Source of the DNA: Vreelandella alkaliphila
GTDB taxonomy: Bacteria > Pseudomonadota > Gammaproteobacteria > Pseudomonadales > Halomonadaceae
Assembly (NCBI RefSeq): GCF_016107625.1
Contig: NZ_JABASV010000001.1
Location: 372,001 to 436,000 of the forward strand
Direction of reading: 5' to 3'
Length of the DNA: 64,000 nucleotides
The notes beneath the pieces were generated by a model. That model had not been told where the DNA came from and searched no databases. It was given only the letters and a program-made list of their open reading frames with translations. Made by a program: the position numbers and the translations under genes. This document shows positions 43,096-54,824 of the stretch, one piece after another (positions within the stretch are counted from its first letter, which is position 1; the number at the start of each line of letters is the position of its first letter).

Positions 43096-46000
43096 TTATT
43101 CCGGCTGACGCCGAGATTGATTCAGCAAACTACCCAAGCTCGCCGCTTTTGGCTTCACTAGCCAGAAGTGGCGCGCGTAGTCGCCGAAGTCTTCCAGAAT
43201 CGCCGCGCCCCGAGCGGAGCCTGTCGCCGCAACGTAGGCTTCGATCATTTCACGCAAATGACGGCGATACGCTTCCATCGCTTCGGTATTGACCCGGTGG
43301 ATTTCGACCAGCTCGTGGTTGTACTTGTCCACAAAGGTACGGTCTTCATCCAGGACGTAAGCAAAACCTCCGGTCATGCCCGCGCCAAAGTTAACGCCCG
43401 TTTCACCCAATACGCAGACCAATCCCCCGGTCATGTATTCACAACAGTGGTCACCTGCGCCTTCAATAACAGCAGTAGCCCCAGAGTTACGCACGGCAAA
43501 ACGCTCACCCGCAGTACCTGCGGCAAACAGCGTGCCGCCCGTCGCACCATACAGACAGGTGTTACCGATAATGGCGGTTTTGTGACTTTCAAACTGGCTA
43601 ACCTTGGGCGGCACAATCACAATGTTGCCACCGTTCATGCCTTTGCCCACGTAGTCGTTGGCATCGCCTTCGAGATAGAGGTTTAAGCCACGGGCGTTCC
43701 ACACTCCGAAGCTTTGGCCAGCTACCCCGGTAAAGCGCGCAGTGACCGGGGCTGATTCCAAGCCATCTTCACCGTAGCGTTTGGCAATCGCGCCAGAACT
43801 CAATGCACCTACGCTGCGGTCACAGTTAGTGATGGTGAAATCAAACTCTCCGCCAGACTGACTTTCAATGGCCTCTTTTAGTGCTGCCAGCACTTCCTGG
43901 TTCTTAGCGCCTGGATCGTGGGGCACATTACGACTCACCTTACAGAACTGCGGTGCATCTGCAGGCACAAAATCATTCGAAAGCAGCGGGGTTAGATCCA
44001 ATTTACGCTGAGCGGCCGTATTGCCTTCCAACACTTCAAGCAGATCGGTGCGGCCAATCAGGTCCGTCAACTGGCACACCCCTAGCATCGCCATCAGTTC
44101 ACGCACTTCTTCAGCAATAAAGCGGAAGTAGTTTTTCACCATATCGACAGTGCCGCGGAAGTGCTCGCCACGCAGGAAATCATCTTGCGTCGCTACGCCG
44201 GTGGCGCAGTTATTCAGGTGGCAAATACGCAGGTACTTACAGCCCAGCGCCACCATCGGCGCCGTACCAAAGCCAAAGCTTTCAGCCCCCAGAATCGCCG
44301 CCTTAACGACATCCAGACCCGTTTTGAGACCACCATCGGTCTGCAGGCGAATCTTGTCGCGCAGGCCGTTAATACGCAGCGCTTGGTGCACTTCGGGTAA
44401 CCCAAGCTCCCAAGGGGAGCCCGCGTGCTTGATAGAGGTCAATGGGCTTGCCGCGGTACCACCGTCGTAACCAGAAACAGTGATCAGATCCGCATAGGCC
44501 TTCGCCACACCAGTGGCAATAGTGCCAATACCTGGCTCAGAGACCAATTTTACGGAAACCTGGGCATCTGGATTGACTTGCTTAAGGTCGAAAATCAGCT
44601 GCGCCAAGTCTTCAATCGAGTAGATATCGTGGTGTGGCGGCGGTGAAATCAGCGTCACACCAGGCACCGCGTAGCGCAACCGGGCAATCAACTGGTTCAC
44701 TTTGCCGCCCGGCAGCTGACCACCTTCACCGGGTTTGGCACCCTGGGCAACTTTGATCTGCAGTACTTCCGCATTGACCAAATAGGCCGGGGTAACGCCA
44801 AAGCGGCCAGAAGCAATCTGCTTGATTTTCGAACTACGGATGGTGCCGTAGCGAGCAGGGTCTTCCCCACCCTCGCCGGAGTTGGAGCGCCCGCCCGACT
44901 CATTCATTGCTTGGGCCAACGCCTCATGGGCTTCCGGAGAAAGCGCACCTAGCGACATACCGGCGCTATCAAAGCGCGGAATCAGTGCCTCAATCGGCTC
45001 AACATCCTCTAACGGAATGGGCGTTGCAGCAGGTTTGAGCTTAAGCAAGTCACGAATAGTGGCAACCGGACGCTCGTTGACCAACTGAGCAAACTTTTTC
45101 CACTTTGCGTAGCTGCCTTCTTGCACCGCCGCCTGGAGCGACTTCACGACATCGGGGTTGTAGGCGTGATATTCGTAGCCATGAACATACTTCAGCATAC
45201 CGCCTTGGGAGATGCCTTTGCGGGCAATCCAGGCATCCTTCGCCAGCAGCTCTTGCTGCATTTGCAGCTCAGCAAAGCCAGCGCCCTGAATGCGTGATGC
45301 CATGCCGACAAAGCAGGTATCCATGATCTCATCGGATAGCCCCACCGCTTCGAACAGCATAGAGCCGCGGTAGGAAGCTAACGTTGAAATACCCATCTTC
45401 GAAAGAATTTTGAACAACCCTTTCTGCAGACCTTTGCGGTAATTCTCACGAGCATCAGCAGGGTTGCCTGTTAGCTCACCGGTGCGATGCATATCCGCCA
45501 TCACTTGGTAAGCAAGCCACGGGTACACAGCCGTTGCGCCCACGCCAAACAGCACTGCCATTTGGTGGGCATCCCTTGCATAGCCGGTTTCCACCACAAT
45601 GTTGGCGTTCGGCCGCAGCGCCAAACGACCAAGATGAGAGTGAACGGCTCCCACTGCTAAAGCCGCCTGGATGGGCAACTGTCCTTTGGGAAGGTCAGCA
45701 TCGGTCAACACCAGAATCACTTTGCCCGCTTTTACCTGCGCTTCAGCTTCTTGGCAAAGTAAGGTGACTGCCCGCTGCAAACTGGTGTGCTCCGGGTCGT
45801 ACCCGAGTGACAGCGTGTGGCTAGCAAAAGCAGGATCATCCTGGCTGACCAGCGCAGTAAATTTACGTGGTGACAGCACCGGCGTTGTCAAAATCAAGCG
45901 GTGAGCATGCTCAGGCGTTGCCTTAAAGACGTTCAGCTCCGCACCACAGCAAGTCTCCAACGACATAACAATCGCTTCACGCAAGGGGTCAATCGGCGGA

Positions 46001-47553
46001 TTGGTCACCTGGGCAAACTTTTGACGGAAGAAATCAGTTAGCAGACGCGGACGGCTAGACAACACCGCCATGGGGGTATCATCACCCATCGAGCCAACCG
46101 CCTCCTGGCCACTTTCTGCCAACGGGCGCAGCACCTGATCACGCTCTTCAAAGCTCACCTGAAACATTTTCTGCTGAACATTAAGCGCGTCAGTGTCCAT
46201 TGTCTGGAAACGCGCAAGCTCAGTCAGCGCTGACTCTAGGTAATGGGCTTCCTGCTTGAGCCAGCGCTTATAGGGATAAGCTGACTTCAGGCGGTTATCG
46301 ATATCCTGGGTGTGCAGTACTTCGCCAGTCTGAGTGTCTACCGCCAGCATCTGGCCTGGGCCAACGCGTCCCTTAGCGACGACATCCTCAGGGCGATAAC
46401 CATAAGTGCCAATTTCAGACGCTAGCGTGATGTAGCCATTCTTGGTAATCACCCAGCGCGCGGGGCGAAGGCCGTTGCGATCCAGCATACAAACAGCTTG
46501 GCGACCGTCGGTCATTACCACACCGGCCGGGCCATCCCAAGGCTCCATGTGCATGGAGTTGTATTCATAGAACGCGCGTAACTCGGCGTCCATGGTCTCA
46601 ACGTTTTGCCAAGCAGGCGGCACCATCATGCGCACCGCACGATGCAGCTCCATACCGCCAGTCAGCAGCACTTCCAGCATGTTATCCATGCTTGAGGAGT
46701 CTGACCCAGTGGTATTGACGATTTCGTCAAGCTCAGCAATATCAGGCAAGCGCTCGTTAACAAAATTGGCTTTACGAGAGTTCGCCCAGCCGCGGTTGGC
46801 TTCAATCGTATTGATCTCGCCATTATGAGCCAGCAGGCGGAATGGCTGGGCCAGCGGCCAGCGCGGTGCAGTGTTAGTAGAGAAACGCTGGTGGAACACG
46901 CAAATGGCGGTTTCCAGACTTGGATCATTTAGGTCTTTGTAGAATGCCGGCAAATCTTCCGGCATGACTAAGCCTTTATAGGAAACAACTTCTGATGAGA
47001 GTGAAGCAACATAAAAGTCTTCATCGCTACGTAGCGCTTGCTCTGCATAACGGCGCGCCATAAACAGATCAACATCGAAGCGATCACTGCCTGAATTTCC
47101 ACTACTAGCTGGCTGAACAAACAGCTGCTCAATGCGCGGCAGACAGTCCAGCGCCATTGGGCCACATACACTAGAGTCGGTGGGCACTTCGCGCCAGCCC
47201 AATACATCTAAATCACGGCTGCTTAGTTCGCGCTCAAGGGTTTCTTTAGCATGAGCGGCACGCGTATCGTCATCTGGCAAAAAGATGACGCCTACAGCAA
47301 AGCGCTCGCCAAGCTCCGCATCAAGCGCTTGCTTCGCGGCAGCGCGCATGAATTGCACCGGCATTTTCAGCAGTAAGCCGCAACCGTCACCGGTTTTGCC
47401 GTCTGCCGCAATACCGCCGCGATGGGTCATGCAGGTAAGTGATTCAATAGCAGTTTTCAGCAAGTCGTGGCTGGCCTGCCCTTCCATATGGGCAATAAGG
47501 CCAAAGCCACAGTTATCGCGAAACTCGCCAGGCTGGTGAAGACCTCTATTCAT
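43096..47553 (-). CDS. gltB: Glutamate synthase large subunit
   Basis: Makes two glutamates from glutamine and 2-oxoglutarate. The 1485-residue protein has an Ntn-type glutaminase with the nucleophile Cys15 preceded by a short propeptide ([16 protein letters not shown]). A central domain and an FMN/3Fe-4S synthase domain follow ([51 protein letters not shown] with the cluster cysteines), then the C-terminal beta-helix ([20 protein letters not shown]). It is first in gltBD. Its promoter should lie in the 560-nt gap to its right. Confidence 0.98.
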   Translation of the reverse strand: MNRGLHQPGEFRDNCGFGLIAHMEGQASHDLLKTAIESLTCMTHRGGIAADGKTGDGCGLLLKMPVQFMRAAAKQALDAELGERFAVGVIFLPDDDTRAAHAKETLERELSSRDLDVLGWREVPTDSSVCGPMALDCLPRIEQLFVQPASSGNSGSDRFDVDLFMARRYAEQALRSDEDFYVASLSSEVVSYKGLVMPEDLPAFYKDLNDPSLETAICVFHQRFSTNTAPRWPLAQPFRLLAHNGEINTIEANRGWANSRKANFVNERLPDIAELDEIVNTTGSDSSSMDNMLEVLLTGGMELHRAVRMMVPPAWQNVETMDAELRAFYEYNSMHMEPWDGPAGVVMTDGRQAVCMLDRNGLRPARWVITKNGYITLASEIGTYGYRPEDVVAKGRVGPGQMLAVDTQTGEVLHTQDIDNRLKSAYPYKRWLKQEAHYLESALTELARFQTMDTDALNVQQKMFQVSFEERDQVLRPLAESGQEAVGSMGDDTPMAVLSSRPRLLTDFFRQKFAQVTNPPIDPLREAIVMSLETCCGAELNVFKATPEHAHRLILTTPVLSPRKFTALVSQDDPAFASHTLSLGYDPEHTSLQRAVTLLCQEAEAQVKAGKVILVLTDADLPKGQLPIQAALAVGAVHSHLGRLALRPNANIVVETGYARDAHQMAVLFGVGATAVYPWLAYQVMADMHRTGELTGNPADARENYRKGLQKGLFKILSKMGISTLASYRGSMLFEAVGLSDEIMDTCFVGMASRIQGAGFAELQMQQELLAKDAWIARKGISQGGMLKYVHGYEYHAYNPDVVKSLQAAVQEGSYAKWKKFAQLVNERPVATIRDLLKLKPAATPIPLEDVEPIEALIPRFDSAGMSLGALSPEAHEALAQAMNESGGRSNSGEGGEDPARYGTIRSSKIKQIASGRFGVTPAYLVNAEVLQIKVAQGAKPGEGGQLPGGKVNQLIARLRYAVPGVTLISPPPHHDIYSIEDLAQLIFDLKQVNPDAQVSVKLVSEPGIGTIATGVAKAYADLITVSGYDGGTAASPLTSIKHAGSPWELGLPEVHQALRINGLRDKIRLQTDGGLKTGLDVVKAAILGAESFGFGTAPMVALGCKYLRICHLNNCATGVATQDDFLRGEHFRGTVDMVKNYFRFIAEEVRELMAMLGVCQLTDLIGRTDLLEVLEGNTAAQRKLDLTPLLSNDFVPADAPQFCKVSRNVPHDPGAKNQEVLAALKEAIESQSGGEFDFTITNCDRSVGALSSGAIAKRYGEDGLESAPVTARFTGVAGQSFGVWNARGLNLYLEGDANDYVGKGMNGGNIVIVPPKVSQFESHKTAIIGNTCLYGATGGTLFAAGTAGERFAVRNSGATAVIEGAGDHCCEYMTGGLVCVLGETGVNFGAGMTGGFAYVLDEDRTFVDKYNHELVEIHRVNTEAMEAYRRHLREMIEAYVAATGSARGAAILEDFGDYARHFWLVKPKAASLGSLLNQSRRQPE

Positions 47554-47951
47554 GGGCGTGCCTCTAGTCAGCGTATTTATTTAGCAGCGTTTTCATGTTA
47601 TCGTCACGGGTTTTTCTTATTTTTGACTTCTTACTGCCCATTAAAAATAGGGCATTTCCCGCTTCCACCGCTTCAAGAAAAGGTCGCTCAGCATAGCGAT
47701 TTGCCTGCGTGTAGCGCAATCACCCAGAACCAGCCAATCCTTAAAAAACCTTGTCAAATCTTACATTTGCATTCGCGCTTAATAAAAAAACATATTAACT
47801 TCAACCACTTGCAAAGCAACTAAACGATATTTAAACGATTAGAATACATAACTAGACTTTAGTATCAATTGGCTCAAAAAACCCATGCCGATAGCGCATA
47901 AGGCATACGGATTACATACAGAACGATCATCACTTAACGACCAGACAACAA

Positions 47952-47975
47952 AAAACCCACGCGATGGTGGGTTTT
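47952..47975. terminator. Terminator of the pil-aroKB operon
   Basis: AAAACCCAC-GCGATG-GTGGGTTTT, a 9-bp perfect stem with a run of A on the left that is a T-run on the minus strand. It lies 139 nt after the aroB stop and before the gltB promoter region. Confidence 0.85.
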
Positions 47976-48017
47976 CTGTGCAGCTTTGTTTGTAAAACTG
48001 TTTAGCAATACGGTCTA

Positions 48018-48069
48018 TCAGTACTATTTATAAGCACTGTTTATCAGTACCGCTTATCAGTACTGATTC
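48018..48069. repeat. Degenerate 13-bp tandem repeat, about 4 units
   Basis: Units starting 48018, 48031, 48044 and 48057 share the pattern TCAGTACTGTTTA with several changes each. It lies 45-96 nt downstream of the aroB stop. Confidence 0.75.
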
Positions 48070-48113
48070 CCCATACTGGCTTTTGATTGTTTATAGCCAA
48101 TACGCCTAGGCAT

Positions 48114-49220
48114 TTAGTCGCGCGGATAGTGATGAAGTAGCTCACGCAGCATATCAGGCGGCGTGGCGTCACTTACGCAGGCGTCACCCAGGGCATTGAG
48201 CAGCACCAAACGTAGACGAGTATCAATATTCTTCTTATCTAGCTTCATGCGGGCTAAAAAGTCATCTACAGACATTCCGGCAGGTGCGGCTAGCGGTAGT
48301 CCAGCGCTTTCAACAACCGCCTTAGCACGCGCGAGTGCATTGCTATCTATCCAGCCAAGCTGATGCGAGAGCGTTGCTGCCATCGCCATACCTGCACCCA
48401 CGGCCTCACCGTGCAACCAGTTGCCATAACCTTGATGAGCTTCAATAGCATGACCGAACGTGTGCCCCAGGTTCAGCAACGCGCGAACGCCCTGCTCAGT
48501 TTCGTCATCCGCCACAATGTCGGCTTTAATTTGACAACTCTGAGCAATCGCTTCAGCAATCACTGCAGGCTCAACACTACGTAGTGCCTGCATATGCTCT
48601 TCTAACCAGCTTAGGAAGCGCTCATCACGGATTAACCCGTACTTGATCACTTCTGCCAAGCCTGCGGAAAGCTCCCGGCTAGGCAGAGTGGTCAAAGTGT
48701 CGATATCCACGATGACGGCTTTTGGTTGCCAAAAAGCACCAATCATATTTTTACCCAGCGGGTGGTTAACACCGGTCTTCCCACCCACCGAAGAGTCTAC
48801 CTGGGATAATAACGTAGTAGGCACCTGAATAAAGGCAACGCCACGTTGATAAGCTGCCGCCGCATAACCGACCATATCGCCAATCACACCTCCCCCTAAG
48901 GCAATCAGCGTACAGCGACGATTGAAGCCTGCCTCTAACAGCGCATCCCAAATCCGGCTTACCTGCTCGATGGTTTTATACTGCTCCCCGTCAGGCAGCA
49001 CTACCGTGCGAATGTCTAAATGACCAGGCAGACCGGCGCAAAGCGTTTCTAAATAAAGCGGTGCGATAGTCTCATTGGTGACTACCATCACCTGCTGACC
49101 CGCGAGATACGGCTCCAGCATATTGGCGCGCTTTAGCAGCCCAACACCAATATGGATCGGGTAGCTACGCTCACCCAATGCGACGGTTAGCGTACGCTGG
49201 GCACTTGTCATTTCAGTCAT
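48114..49220 (-). CDS. aroB: 3-dehydroquinate synthase
   Basis: Second step of the shikimate pathway, cyclising DAHP to 3-dehydroquinate with NAD+ and a divalent metal. The 368-residue protein has [61 protein letters not shown] and [13 protein letters not shown] with metal-binding His. Its start overlaps the aroK stop by 4 nt. Confidence 0.98.
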   Translation of the reverse strand: MTEMTSAQRTLTVALGERSYPIHIGVGLLKRANMLEPYLAGQQVMVVTNETIAPLYLETLCAGLPGHLDIRTVVLPDGEQYKTIEQVSRIWDALLEAGFNRRCTLIALGGGVIGDMVGYAAAAYQRGVAFIQVPTTLLSQVDSSVGGKTGVNHPLGKNMIGAFWQPKAVIVDIDTLTTLPSRELSAGLAEVIKYGLIRDERFLSWLEEHMQALRSVEPAVIAEAIAQSCQIKADIVADDETEQGVRALLNLGHTFGHAIEAHQGYGNWLHGEAVGAGMAMAATLSHQLGWIDSNALARAKAVVESAGLPLAAPAGMSVDDFLARMKLDKKNIDTRLRLVLLNALGDACVSDATPPDMLRELLHHYPRD

Positions 49221-49783
49221 TGTGATACCTTTTTACTTTGAGCCCGCGCAATTTCCAAAGGGTCCACCATGCGATGGACACGACGCAGAATTTCGTTGAC
49301 CACCGCACGTGGGCTGCGCCGATCCGTGCGCACCGTAATATCCGATGTCGCTCGATACAGCGGATCTCGTGTGGCGAACATGTCGTTCAGCACCTGTTCA
49401 CGATTATCACACTGTAATAGCGGTCGATTTCGATCTTTGGCAGTGCGCTTCAGTTGCTGGTCAACGGTGGTCAGCAAATAAACCACGGCGCCTCGCTCAC
49501 GCAGAGCACGTCGATTCTCTTCGCGCAGCACTGCGCCACCGCCGGTAGCCACTACCACACCAGATAACTGAGTGAGCTCGTCAATCATCTGACTTTCGCG
49601 CTGACGAAAGCCGGGCTCACCTTCAACGTCAAAAATCCAGGGGATATCCGCACCACAGCGGTCTTGTATGGCGTGATCGCTGTCAAAGAACGAGCGCGAC
49701 AACTCAGCCGCGAGTAAGCGGCCTATCGTGCTCTTGCCAGCCCCCATGGGGCCAATTAAAAAAATATTGGGTAACTCTTGCAT
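49217..49783 (-). CDS. aroK: Shikimate kinase
   Basis: Phosphorylates shikimate. The 188-residue P-loop protein has Walker [16 protein letters not shown] at about residue 12, the shikimate-binding FFDSDHAIQ (Asp) and [10 protein letters not shown] (Arg), [15 protein letters not shown], and a LID with RPLLQ. Its ATG overlaps the pilQ stop by one base and its stop overlaps aroB, so it is coupled to both, the order known from pseudomonads and E. coli. Confidence 0.97.
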   Translation of the reverse strand: MQELPNIFLIGPMGAGKSTIGRLLAAELSRSFFDSDHAIQDRCGADIPWIFDVEGEPGFRQRESQMIDELTQLSGVVVATGGGAVLREENRRALRERGAVVYLLTTVDQQLKRTAKDRNRPLLQCDNREQVLNDMFATRDPLYRATSDITVRTDRRSPRAVVNEILRRVHRMVDPLEIARAQSKKVSQ

Positions 49784-51828
49784 CAGCGAACCGCCAAACC
49801 ATCATCAAGTAGTCGTGGAGTAATAAAGACCAATAACTCTACCTTTTCATTGCTCTCTTCGGTATAGCGGAATAGCCGCCCAAGCCAAGGAATATCTCCT
49901 AGCAGCGGTGTTTTCGCTATTTGGCTCAACTGCTCTGTTGTCAAAATACCGCCTAACACTACCGTTTGCCCATTATCGACCAACACTTGAGTCTCTATCT
50001 GGTTGGTATCAATCGGCGGCTCACCACCAAACTCACTTTCCCGGAAGCTATCGTTTTTAATCACCAAATCCATAATGATGCGGTTATCCGGAGTAATTTG
50101 TGGCGTTACCTCCAAGGAGAGTTCAGCCTCCTTGAACTCTGTATCTGGATTCCCTTCTGTATCTACGCTCTGAAAAGCCCGCTCTTCGCCTTGACGAATA
50201 ATAGCTGTTCGTTGGTTAGCTGTGATTACTCGGGGCTGAGAAATCGTCTGGCTTTTGCCCTCACTTTCCAGCGCTCGCAGCTCAAGATCTAGCAGCACAT
50301 CCCCTGATAGATAACCAAAACTAAACCCCGTGTTGGCAGCAGCCACTGAACCTAGATCTACTGCGAGGCCACCCTGAGCACGGTTAATGTTGTTAGGGTT
50401 AATATTACGCCGAGAAAACGTGCCATCATCGTTTTCTAAAAAGCCGCGAGTACTCGACGCGCCCCAGTTAATCCCTAACTCCCGAGATGCAGTATCTCGG
50501 GCAATGACAATTCTTGCCTCAATTTGCACCTGACGGACGGCGACATCCAAGCGATCTAAAGTGCCGATAATAGCGCGCACCTGCTCTGCAGTATCTTGTA
50601 CCAGTAACATATTAGTACGCTGATCAATACTGACTCGCCCTCGGTCAGTTAACAGCCCAAAGCCATCGCCACCACGTAACAGCTGGGCAAGGTCTTCGGC
50701 GCGGGCATATTTTATTTCAATAAACTCAGTGACTAACGGCGCAAGCGTTTGGCGTTGGTTGCGTGTTTCTATCTCTTGCCGCTCAAGAGCCGCTAGCTCG
50801 CTGGCAGGCGCCACTACGATCACATTCCCCTGCTCCCGACTTGCCAGTCCCTGGCTTTGTAAGATCAGCGCTAGCGCTTGATCCCAGGGAACATCGTTCA
50901 AGTTAAGCGTAATGCGTCCAGCAACGCTATCACTGGCCACTAGGTTTAGGCCAGTAAACTCTGCCAGAGTAGCCAGCACTGCACGCACTTCAATATCTTG
51001 AAAGTTCAGGCTTAACCGCTCTCCGGTAAAAGATATTCCCTGCTGCTCTCGCTGCTGTTGTGTAGCTTGACTCACCGGCTGCACTTCAATCGTCAACGTA
51101 CGCCCGCTTTGCGATGAAGCCATCGCGATGGGGCCGTTCGTTTGTAGCTCCAGCCGCACATCACGCTGTCCAAGATGAGGGGTAATACGGGTAACCGGCG
51201 TCGCAAAATCTGTGACATCGTAAACCTGGTTAAGCGCATCAGGCAGCGCCACATTACGCAGCTCCGCAATAATGCTGCCCTCACTACCTTCATGCACATT
51301 AGCGACCACACCAGCACGATCAAATGTCACCACGACACGCCCTGCACCATCACCTCCACGCCGGAAATCAATATTTTCAACACGCGGCCCCTGGATGAAC
51401 GGGGAAGTCTGGATAGCGTTAGCCGCTTGGGGTGCCGGCATAGATACAGAACTACCTGATGCTAAGGTGACTCTTAACTGCTCACCGACTACTTGAGCGG
51501 TATAATCAAGGGATTCATTCGAATCAACCACGAGACGCGTCCGCCCACTGCCCTCTAACACCGTCACTTGTTCAACAACACCACTACTGACGCCGATACG
51601 GCGTTGGGCAAGCGCACTTTGTGTATCTGCCAAATCCAGCGCTAGACGAGGAGGTGCATCTAATCGATAGCCACTTAGCTGGGCAACGCCGCCACTGAAC
51701 TGCAGCACTAGCTCAACGTCACCGCTATGAGTTTGGCGCACATCGACATTAGTAAGCACTGATGCCATGCAGACCGATGGCACTACCGCAATTAATAACA
51801 GCAACGTTCGATAACATATAGCAGCCAT
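49783..51828 (-). CDS. pilQ: Type IV pilus secretin PilQ
   Basis: Forms the outer-membrane channel for the type IV pilus. The start at 51828 gives 681 residues with a good signal peptide ([20 protein letters not shown], cleavage about after CMA). A TTG-started frame reaches 51873 but overlaps pilP and buries the signal. Two AMIN domains (about 25-260) bind peptidoglycan. An STN/N0 domain follows (about 285-355: [20 protein letters not shown]), then an N1-type domain and the secretin core with [20 protein letters not shown] and the C-terminal [18 protein letters not shown] signature (here [17 protein letters not shown]). It is last of pilMNOPQ. Confidence 0.97.
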   Translation of the reverse strand: MAAICYRTLLLLIAVVPSVCMASVLTNVDVRQTHSGDVELVLQFSGGVAQLSGYRLDAPPRLALDLADTQSALAQRRIGVSSGVVEQVTVLEGSGRTRLVVDSNESLDYTAQVVGEQLRVTLASGSSVSMPAPQAANAIQTSPFIQGPRVENIDFRRGGDGAGRVVVTFDRAGVVANVHEGSEGSIIAELRNVALPDALNQVYDVTDFATPVTRITPHLGQRDVRLELQTNGPIAMASSQSGRTLTIEVQPVSQATQQQREQQGISFTGERLSLNFQDIEVRAVLATLAEFTGLNLVASDSVAGRITLNLNDVPWDQALALILQSQGLASREQGNVIVVAPASELAALERQEIETRNQRQTLAPLVTEFIEIKYARAEDLAQLLRGGDGFGLLTDRGRVSIDQRTNMLLVQDTAEQVRAIIGTLDRLDVAVRQVQIEARIVIARDTASRELGINWGASSTRGFLENDDGTFSRRNINPNNINRAQGGLAVDLGSVAAANTGFSFGYLSGDVLLDLELRALESEGKSQTISQPRVITANQRTAIIRQGEERAFQSVDTEGNPDTEFKEAELSLEVTPQITPDNRIIMDLVIKNDSFRESEFGGEPPIDTNQIETQVLVDNGQTVVLGGILTTEQLSQIAKTPLLGDIPWLGRLFRYTEESNEKVELLVFITPRLLDDGLAVR

Positions 51829-51862
51829 AAGCGATATCCATATCTGATAGCGAGTGAAGAAG

Positions 51863-52384
51863 CTATTCCTCAAGGGTGAGCGTTACCTGGCGTTGCTGCC
51901 ACCCTTGCTGAGGGCTAAAAACACGTTCAACAATAGTGATTCCTTGTGGTTCAATCTGGTTAATAAGGCCATGGTTGGTGCCTAAATAATCACCTTCTCG
52001 AACACTAACAACCTCCCCTTCGGGAGGCTCAATCAATGCAACTTGCTGCGCCCCCATACGTAGCGTACCCACTAAGCGCAACGTCTGGAGTTGAAAACGC
52101 TCTAAAGGCTCTTGAGCGCGCTGCTGTTCGGGGGCAAACTCGCTCACTGCCTGCTCCACTTGCAATACGTTTTCGCGCACATCCTCCGGTGCTAAGAAGG
52201 GACTGCGCGCATCGCTAAAGCGATAATCGAGCGACTGATACGTTGGCAATTCCTCCACTACCTCGGGCGCTTTCCCATCAGCAGTACGGCGTATTTCTGC
52301 AAGGGTTTGATCTAACTGCCCCAGCTGAGGGTCACTGCAGCCAGCTAAGCCAGCAATACACAGCAGGCCTACCAAACGCTTCAT
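51863..52384 (-). CDS. pilP: Type IV pilus lipoprotein PilP
   Basis: Periplasmic lipoprotein linking the PilNO inner-membrane complex to PilQ. The 173-residue protein has a lipoprotein signal with lipobox LAGC (Cys16 in MKRLVGLLCIAGLAGCSDPQ), a disordered linker, and the C-terminal HR-like domain (FQLQTLRLVGTLRMGAQQVA, EGDYLGTNHGLI). Its start overlaps pilO by 4 nt. Confidence 0.95.
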   Translation of the reverse strand: MKRLVGLLCIAGLAGCSDPQLGQLDQTLAEIRRTADGKAPEVVEELPTYQSLDYRFSDARSPFLAPEDVRENVLQVEQAVSEFAPEQQRAQEPLERFQLQTLRLVGTLRMGAQQVALIEPPEGEVVSVREGDYLGTNHGLINQIEPQGITIVERVFSPQQGWQQRQVTLTLEE

Positions 52385-53007
52385 GGTGCAGCCTTTTCGC
52401 TGTAAGTGCGTGCAAGCAGCGACATGCGTAGCGTGTCGCCACTCTGATCAACAGGCGCTAGTGTTAAATCGTGCTGGGTAATAATTCGCGCCAAACCGCT
52501 AATGTCCGAAACAAACTGCGCCAATGCATGGTAATCACCGCGTACCTGTATATCTAAGGGGTGCTCTATATAGTGCGTGTTACTCACCGTAGGTCGCAAA
52601 CGGATAGTTTCAATGGTTAGTCGGTTTTCGATAGCGGCATCACTGATGCTATCTAATAAAGAAGGAATTTCTGCACTGGTAGGCAGCATCGCCTGCATCT
52701 GCATCATTTGATTTTCAAGAGCAGCCAACTGACTGCGAATATCCGGCAGAAAAGCGGCTTCAGACGCTTTGCGTCGATACTCGACCAGCAGACGCTCCTC
52801 TTGACGCTGCTCTGCTGCAAGCGAATCGCGAGCCTCCCCCACCAGCCACCCGTTGATAGCTAATAGAGCAACTAAAAAAACAAGTACCGCTATCACGGCT
52901 TTAAGCAGCCAAGGCCATTCACCTGCTTCTTTGATATCCAACGATTGCCATTCAACGCTGCGCAGACGCAGCCAATCATTTTTTATGCGTTCACGGATAG
53001 GCGTCAT
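52381..53007 (-). CDS. pilO: Type IV pilus assembly protein PilO
   Basis: Inner-membrane alignment subcomplex protein that pairs with PilN. The 208-residue protein has one membrane helix (about 33-53: LLKAVIAVLVFLVALLAING), a periplasmic coiled coil (about 60-105), and the ferredoxin-like C-terminal domain (PLDIQVRGDYHALAQFVSDI). It overlaps pilN and pilP by 4 nt each. Confidence 0.95.
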   Translation of the reverse strand: MTPIRERIKNDWLRLRSVEWQSLDIKEAGEWPWLLKAVIAVLVFLVALLAINGWLVGEARDSLAAEQRQEERLLVEYRRKASEAAFLPDIRSQLAALENQMMQMQAMLPTSAEIPSLLDSISDAAIENRLTIETIRLRPTVSNTHYIEHPLDIQVRGDYHALAQFVSDISGLARIITQHDLTLAPVDQSGDTLRMSLLARTYSEKAAP

Positions 53008-53573
53008 GGTGCCGCCTCCATGGAAACGGCTTCTTCAGGAGACAGTTGCCTTACTTCAAACTGGAAAACACGCCGACTGTCATCTTGGCCACTAGCAACC
53101 TCGGAAAACAGCGGTACGCCTAACCCTGGTATAGCTGCAATTTGGCGTAGTTGCTCAGAGACCTGACGTTCATTACTGGCAACCGCTGAAAGACTGATTC
53201 GCTGTCCGCTACGTGACAGACGCTGATAGACAACCCCATCTGCGACGCTAGCAGCAATATCGTTAAACAGCCTCACTGTACTCATGCGTTCGTTATTAAG
53301 CGTGTGGAACAGCGCCAGTTGCTCTTCCAACCGCCCGATATCGCCCCGATAGCGTTGTACATCAGCGATTTCATTGTCTAACTGCTCAATACGAGTAGAG
53401 ATATGGGCATTGCGCTGCTGCTGGGCAGCTAACTGCTGTTGATATACGTGCAATACCACAACGCCACACGCCACGCCCAGAAGCAACATAAACAACATAA
53501 CACCGTAAAATTGCCGCGTCCGTCTCTCTCGCCACCCCTCACGCCAGGGTAAAAGATTAATATTAATGCTCAT
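53004..53573 (-). CDS. pilN: Type IV pilus assembly protein PilN
   Basis: Pairs with PilO; its cytoplasmic N-terminus binds PilM. The 189-residue protein begins with the conserved SININLLPWREGWRERR (PilM-binding INLLPWR). One membrane helix (about 23-45), a coiled coil, and a C-terminal periplasmic domain follow. It overlaps pilM and pilO by 4 nt each. Confidence 0.96.
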   Translation of the reverse strand: MSININLLPWREGWRERRTRQFYGVMLFMLLLGVACGVVVLHVYQQQLAAQQQRNAHISTRIEQLDNEIADVQRYRGDIGRLEEQLALFHTLNNERMSTVRLFNDIAASVADGVVYQRLSRSGQRISLSAVASNERQVSEQLRQIAAIPGLGVPLFSEVASGQDDSRRVFQFEVRQLSPEEAVSMEAAP

Positions 53574-54631
53574 TGGCTAACTCGCATCGCCAACCCACCC
53601 GCCGTTAGCATCGCTGGGGCATCGTTTCTTAACGCTTCTTCACTTAGCCGTTTGTTAATGCGCAAACGTTGCAATGGGTTGGCGATACTCACCGACATAC
53701 CACTATCATCAGCAATACGCTCAGCGAGGCCTGGAATGACACTAGAACCACCCGCGAGTACAGTATGTTGCACCTCATACTGACGACCCGCGGTGTAATA
53801 AAGCTGCAGCGAGCGTCTCCCCTGCTGCACCACCGTTTCTAGAAAAGGCGTGAGCACTTTCTCTTGGTAGTCGCTAGGTAGACCACCACGCTTTTTAGCC
53901 ACTCCTGCCTCTTCTATGCTCATGTGGTAATACTGGCGGATGGCATCTGTTAGCTGGCGTCCGCCAAACGCCGTATCACGGCTATAAACAATATGCCCAC
54001 CCCGCACGACATGGAAGGCGCTCATATTGGCCCCGATGTCGAATAGCCCCACACAAGCAGTTGAGTCGTTTGCCATGCTGGATTGCCTACGTAGCTCGGC
54101 CAATACGCGCTCTAAAGCGAACGTCTCTACATCGACAGCGGCAGGTTCCAGCCCCGCACGCTCTAGCGTTTCGGTAAGCAGAGTCACGTCTTGCTGACGA
54201 CACGCCACTAAAACAACTTCTTGCTGACTCTCATCGAAAGGAGCAGGACCTAGGCACTGAAAATCAAACGCCACCTCACTGAACGGAAAAGGAATATAGC
54301 GGTCGGATTCGGCGATTATTCGCTCTTCGATCTCCTCTTCGCTTAACGAAGCAGGAAAAGTAAGCGTTTTAGTAATGGCAGCGCTCGCTGGGACGGCCAC
54401 TGCTGCTTTACGAGTAAAGGGCTTTGCATGCTCGACAGTACGCCGAAGCACACTCGCCACTTCATTAATGTCGCGGATGCGGCGCTCAACAACTGCACCT
54501 TCGCGCAGCGGTTGAACAGCGTAGCTGTCTACTTGGTAGTTATCGTTAGACTGTTTGAGCTCTAACAGCTTGACGGTCGCCGATGTAATATCGACTCCAA
54601 TCAACCCTTTACCGGGCTTGAATAAACGCAT
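53570..54631 (-). CDS. pilM: Type IV pilus assembly protein PilM
   Basis: Cytoplasmic actin-like ATP-binding protein of the pilus alignment complex and first gene of pilMNOPQ-aroKB. The 353-residue protein has LIGVDITSATVKLLELKQ at about 10-27 (phosphate 1), ACVGLFDIGANMSAFHVVRG (phosphate 2) and HTVLAGGSSVIPGLAERI (adenosine motif). It is transcribed divergently from mrcA, the order found in many gammaproteobacteria. Confidence 0.97.
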   Translation of the reverse strand: MRLFKPGKGLIGVDITSATVKLLELKQSNDNYQVDSYAVQPLREGAVVERRIRDINEVASVLRRTVEHAKPFTRKAAVAVPASAAITKTLTFPASLSEEEIEERIIAESDRYIPFPFSEVAFDFQCLGPAPFDESQQEVVLVACRQQDVTLLTETLERAGLEPAAVDVETFALERVLAELRRQSSMANDSTACVGLFDIGANMSAFHVVRGGHIVYSRDTAFGGRQLTDAIRQYYHMSIEEAGVAKKRGGLPSDYQEKVLTPFLETVVQQGRRSLQLYYTAGRQYEVQHTVLAGGSSVIPGLAERIADDSGMSVSIANPLQRLRINKRLSEEALRNDAPAMLTAGGLAMRVSQ

Positions 54632-54824
54632 CCTGGGTTCGGCTCCGCCTGCCTATCGTGCGAATTTTGAGGTTACATGATTTTTAGTGAAGTCACACGC
54701 GAATGGCATTACGGCATATCAACACTGGTGACTGCTGCCTCGCCTTCCTATAATGGCAGCCAATTGCGTGATACGGTCGTTTAGTTACCGTGTCTATTCT
54801 CCTTTTCACGGGTGCACTCTGTTC

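Larger units (their letters stand above)
47554..48113. other. Gap between gltB and aroB
   Basis: About 560 bases with no convincing gene. The left part is AT-rich and should hold the gltB promoter. The right part holds the aroB-side terminator and a degenerate 13-bp repeat, listed separately. Confidence 0.6.
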
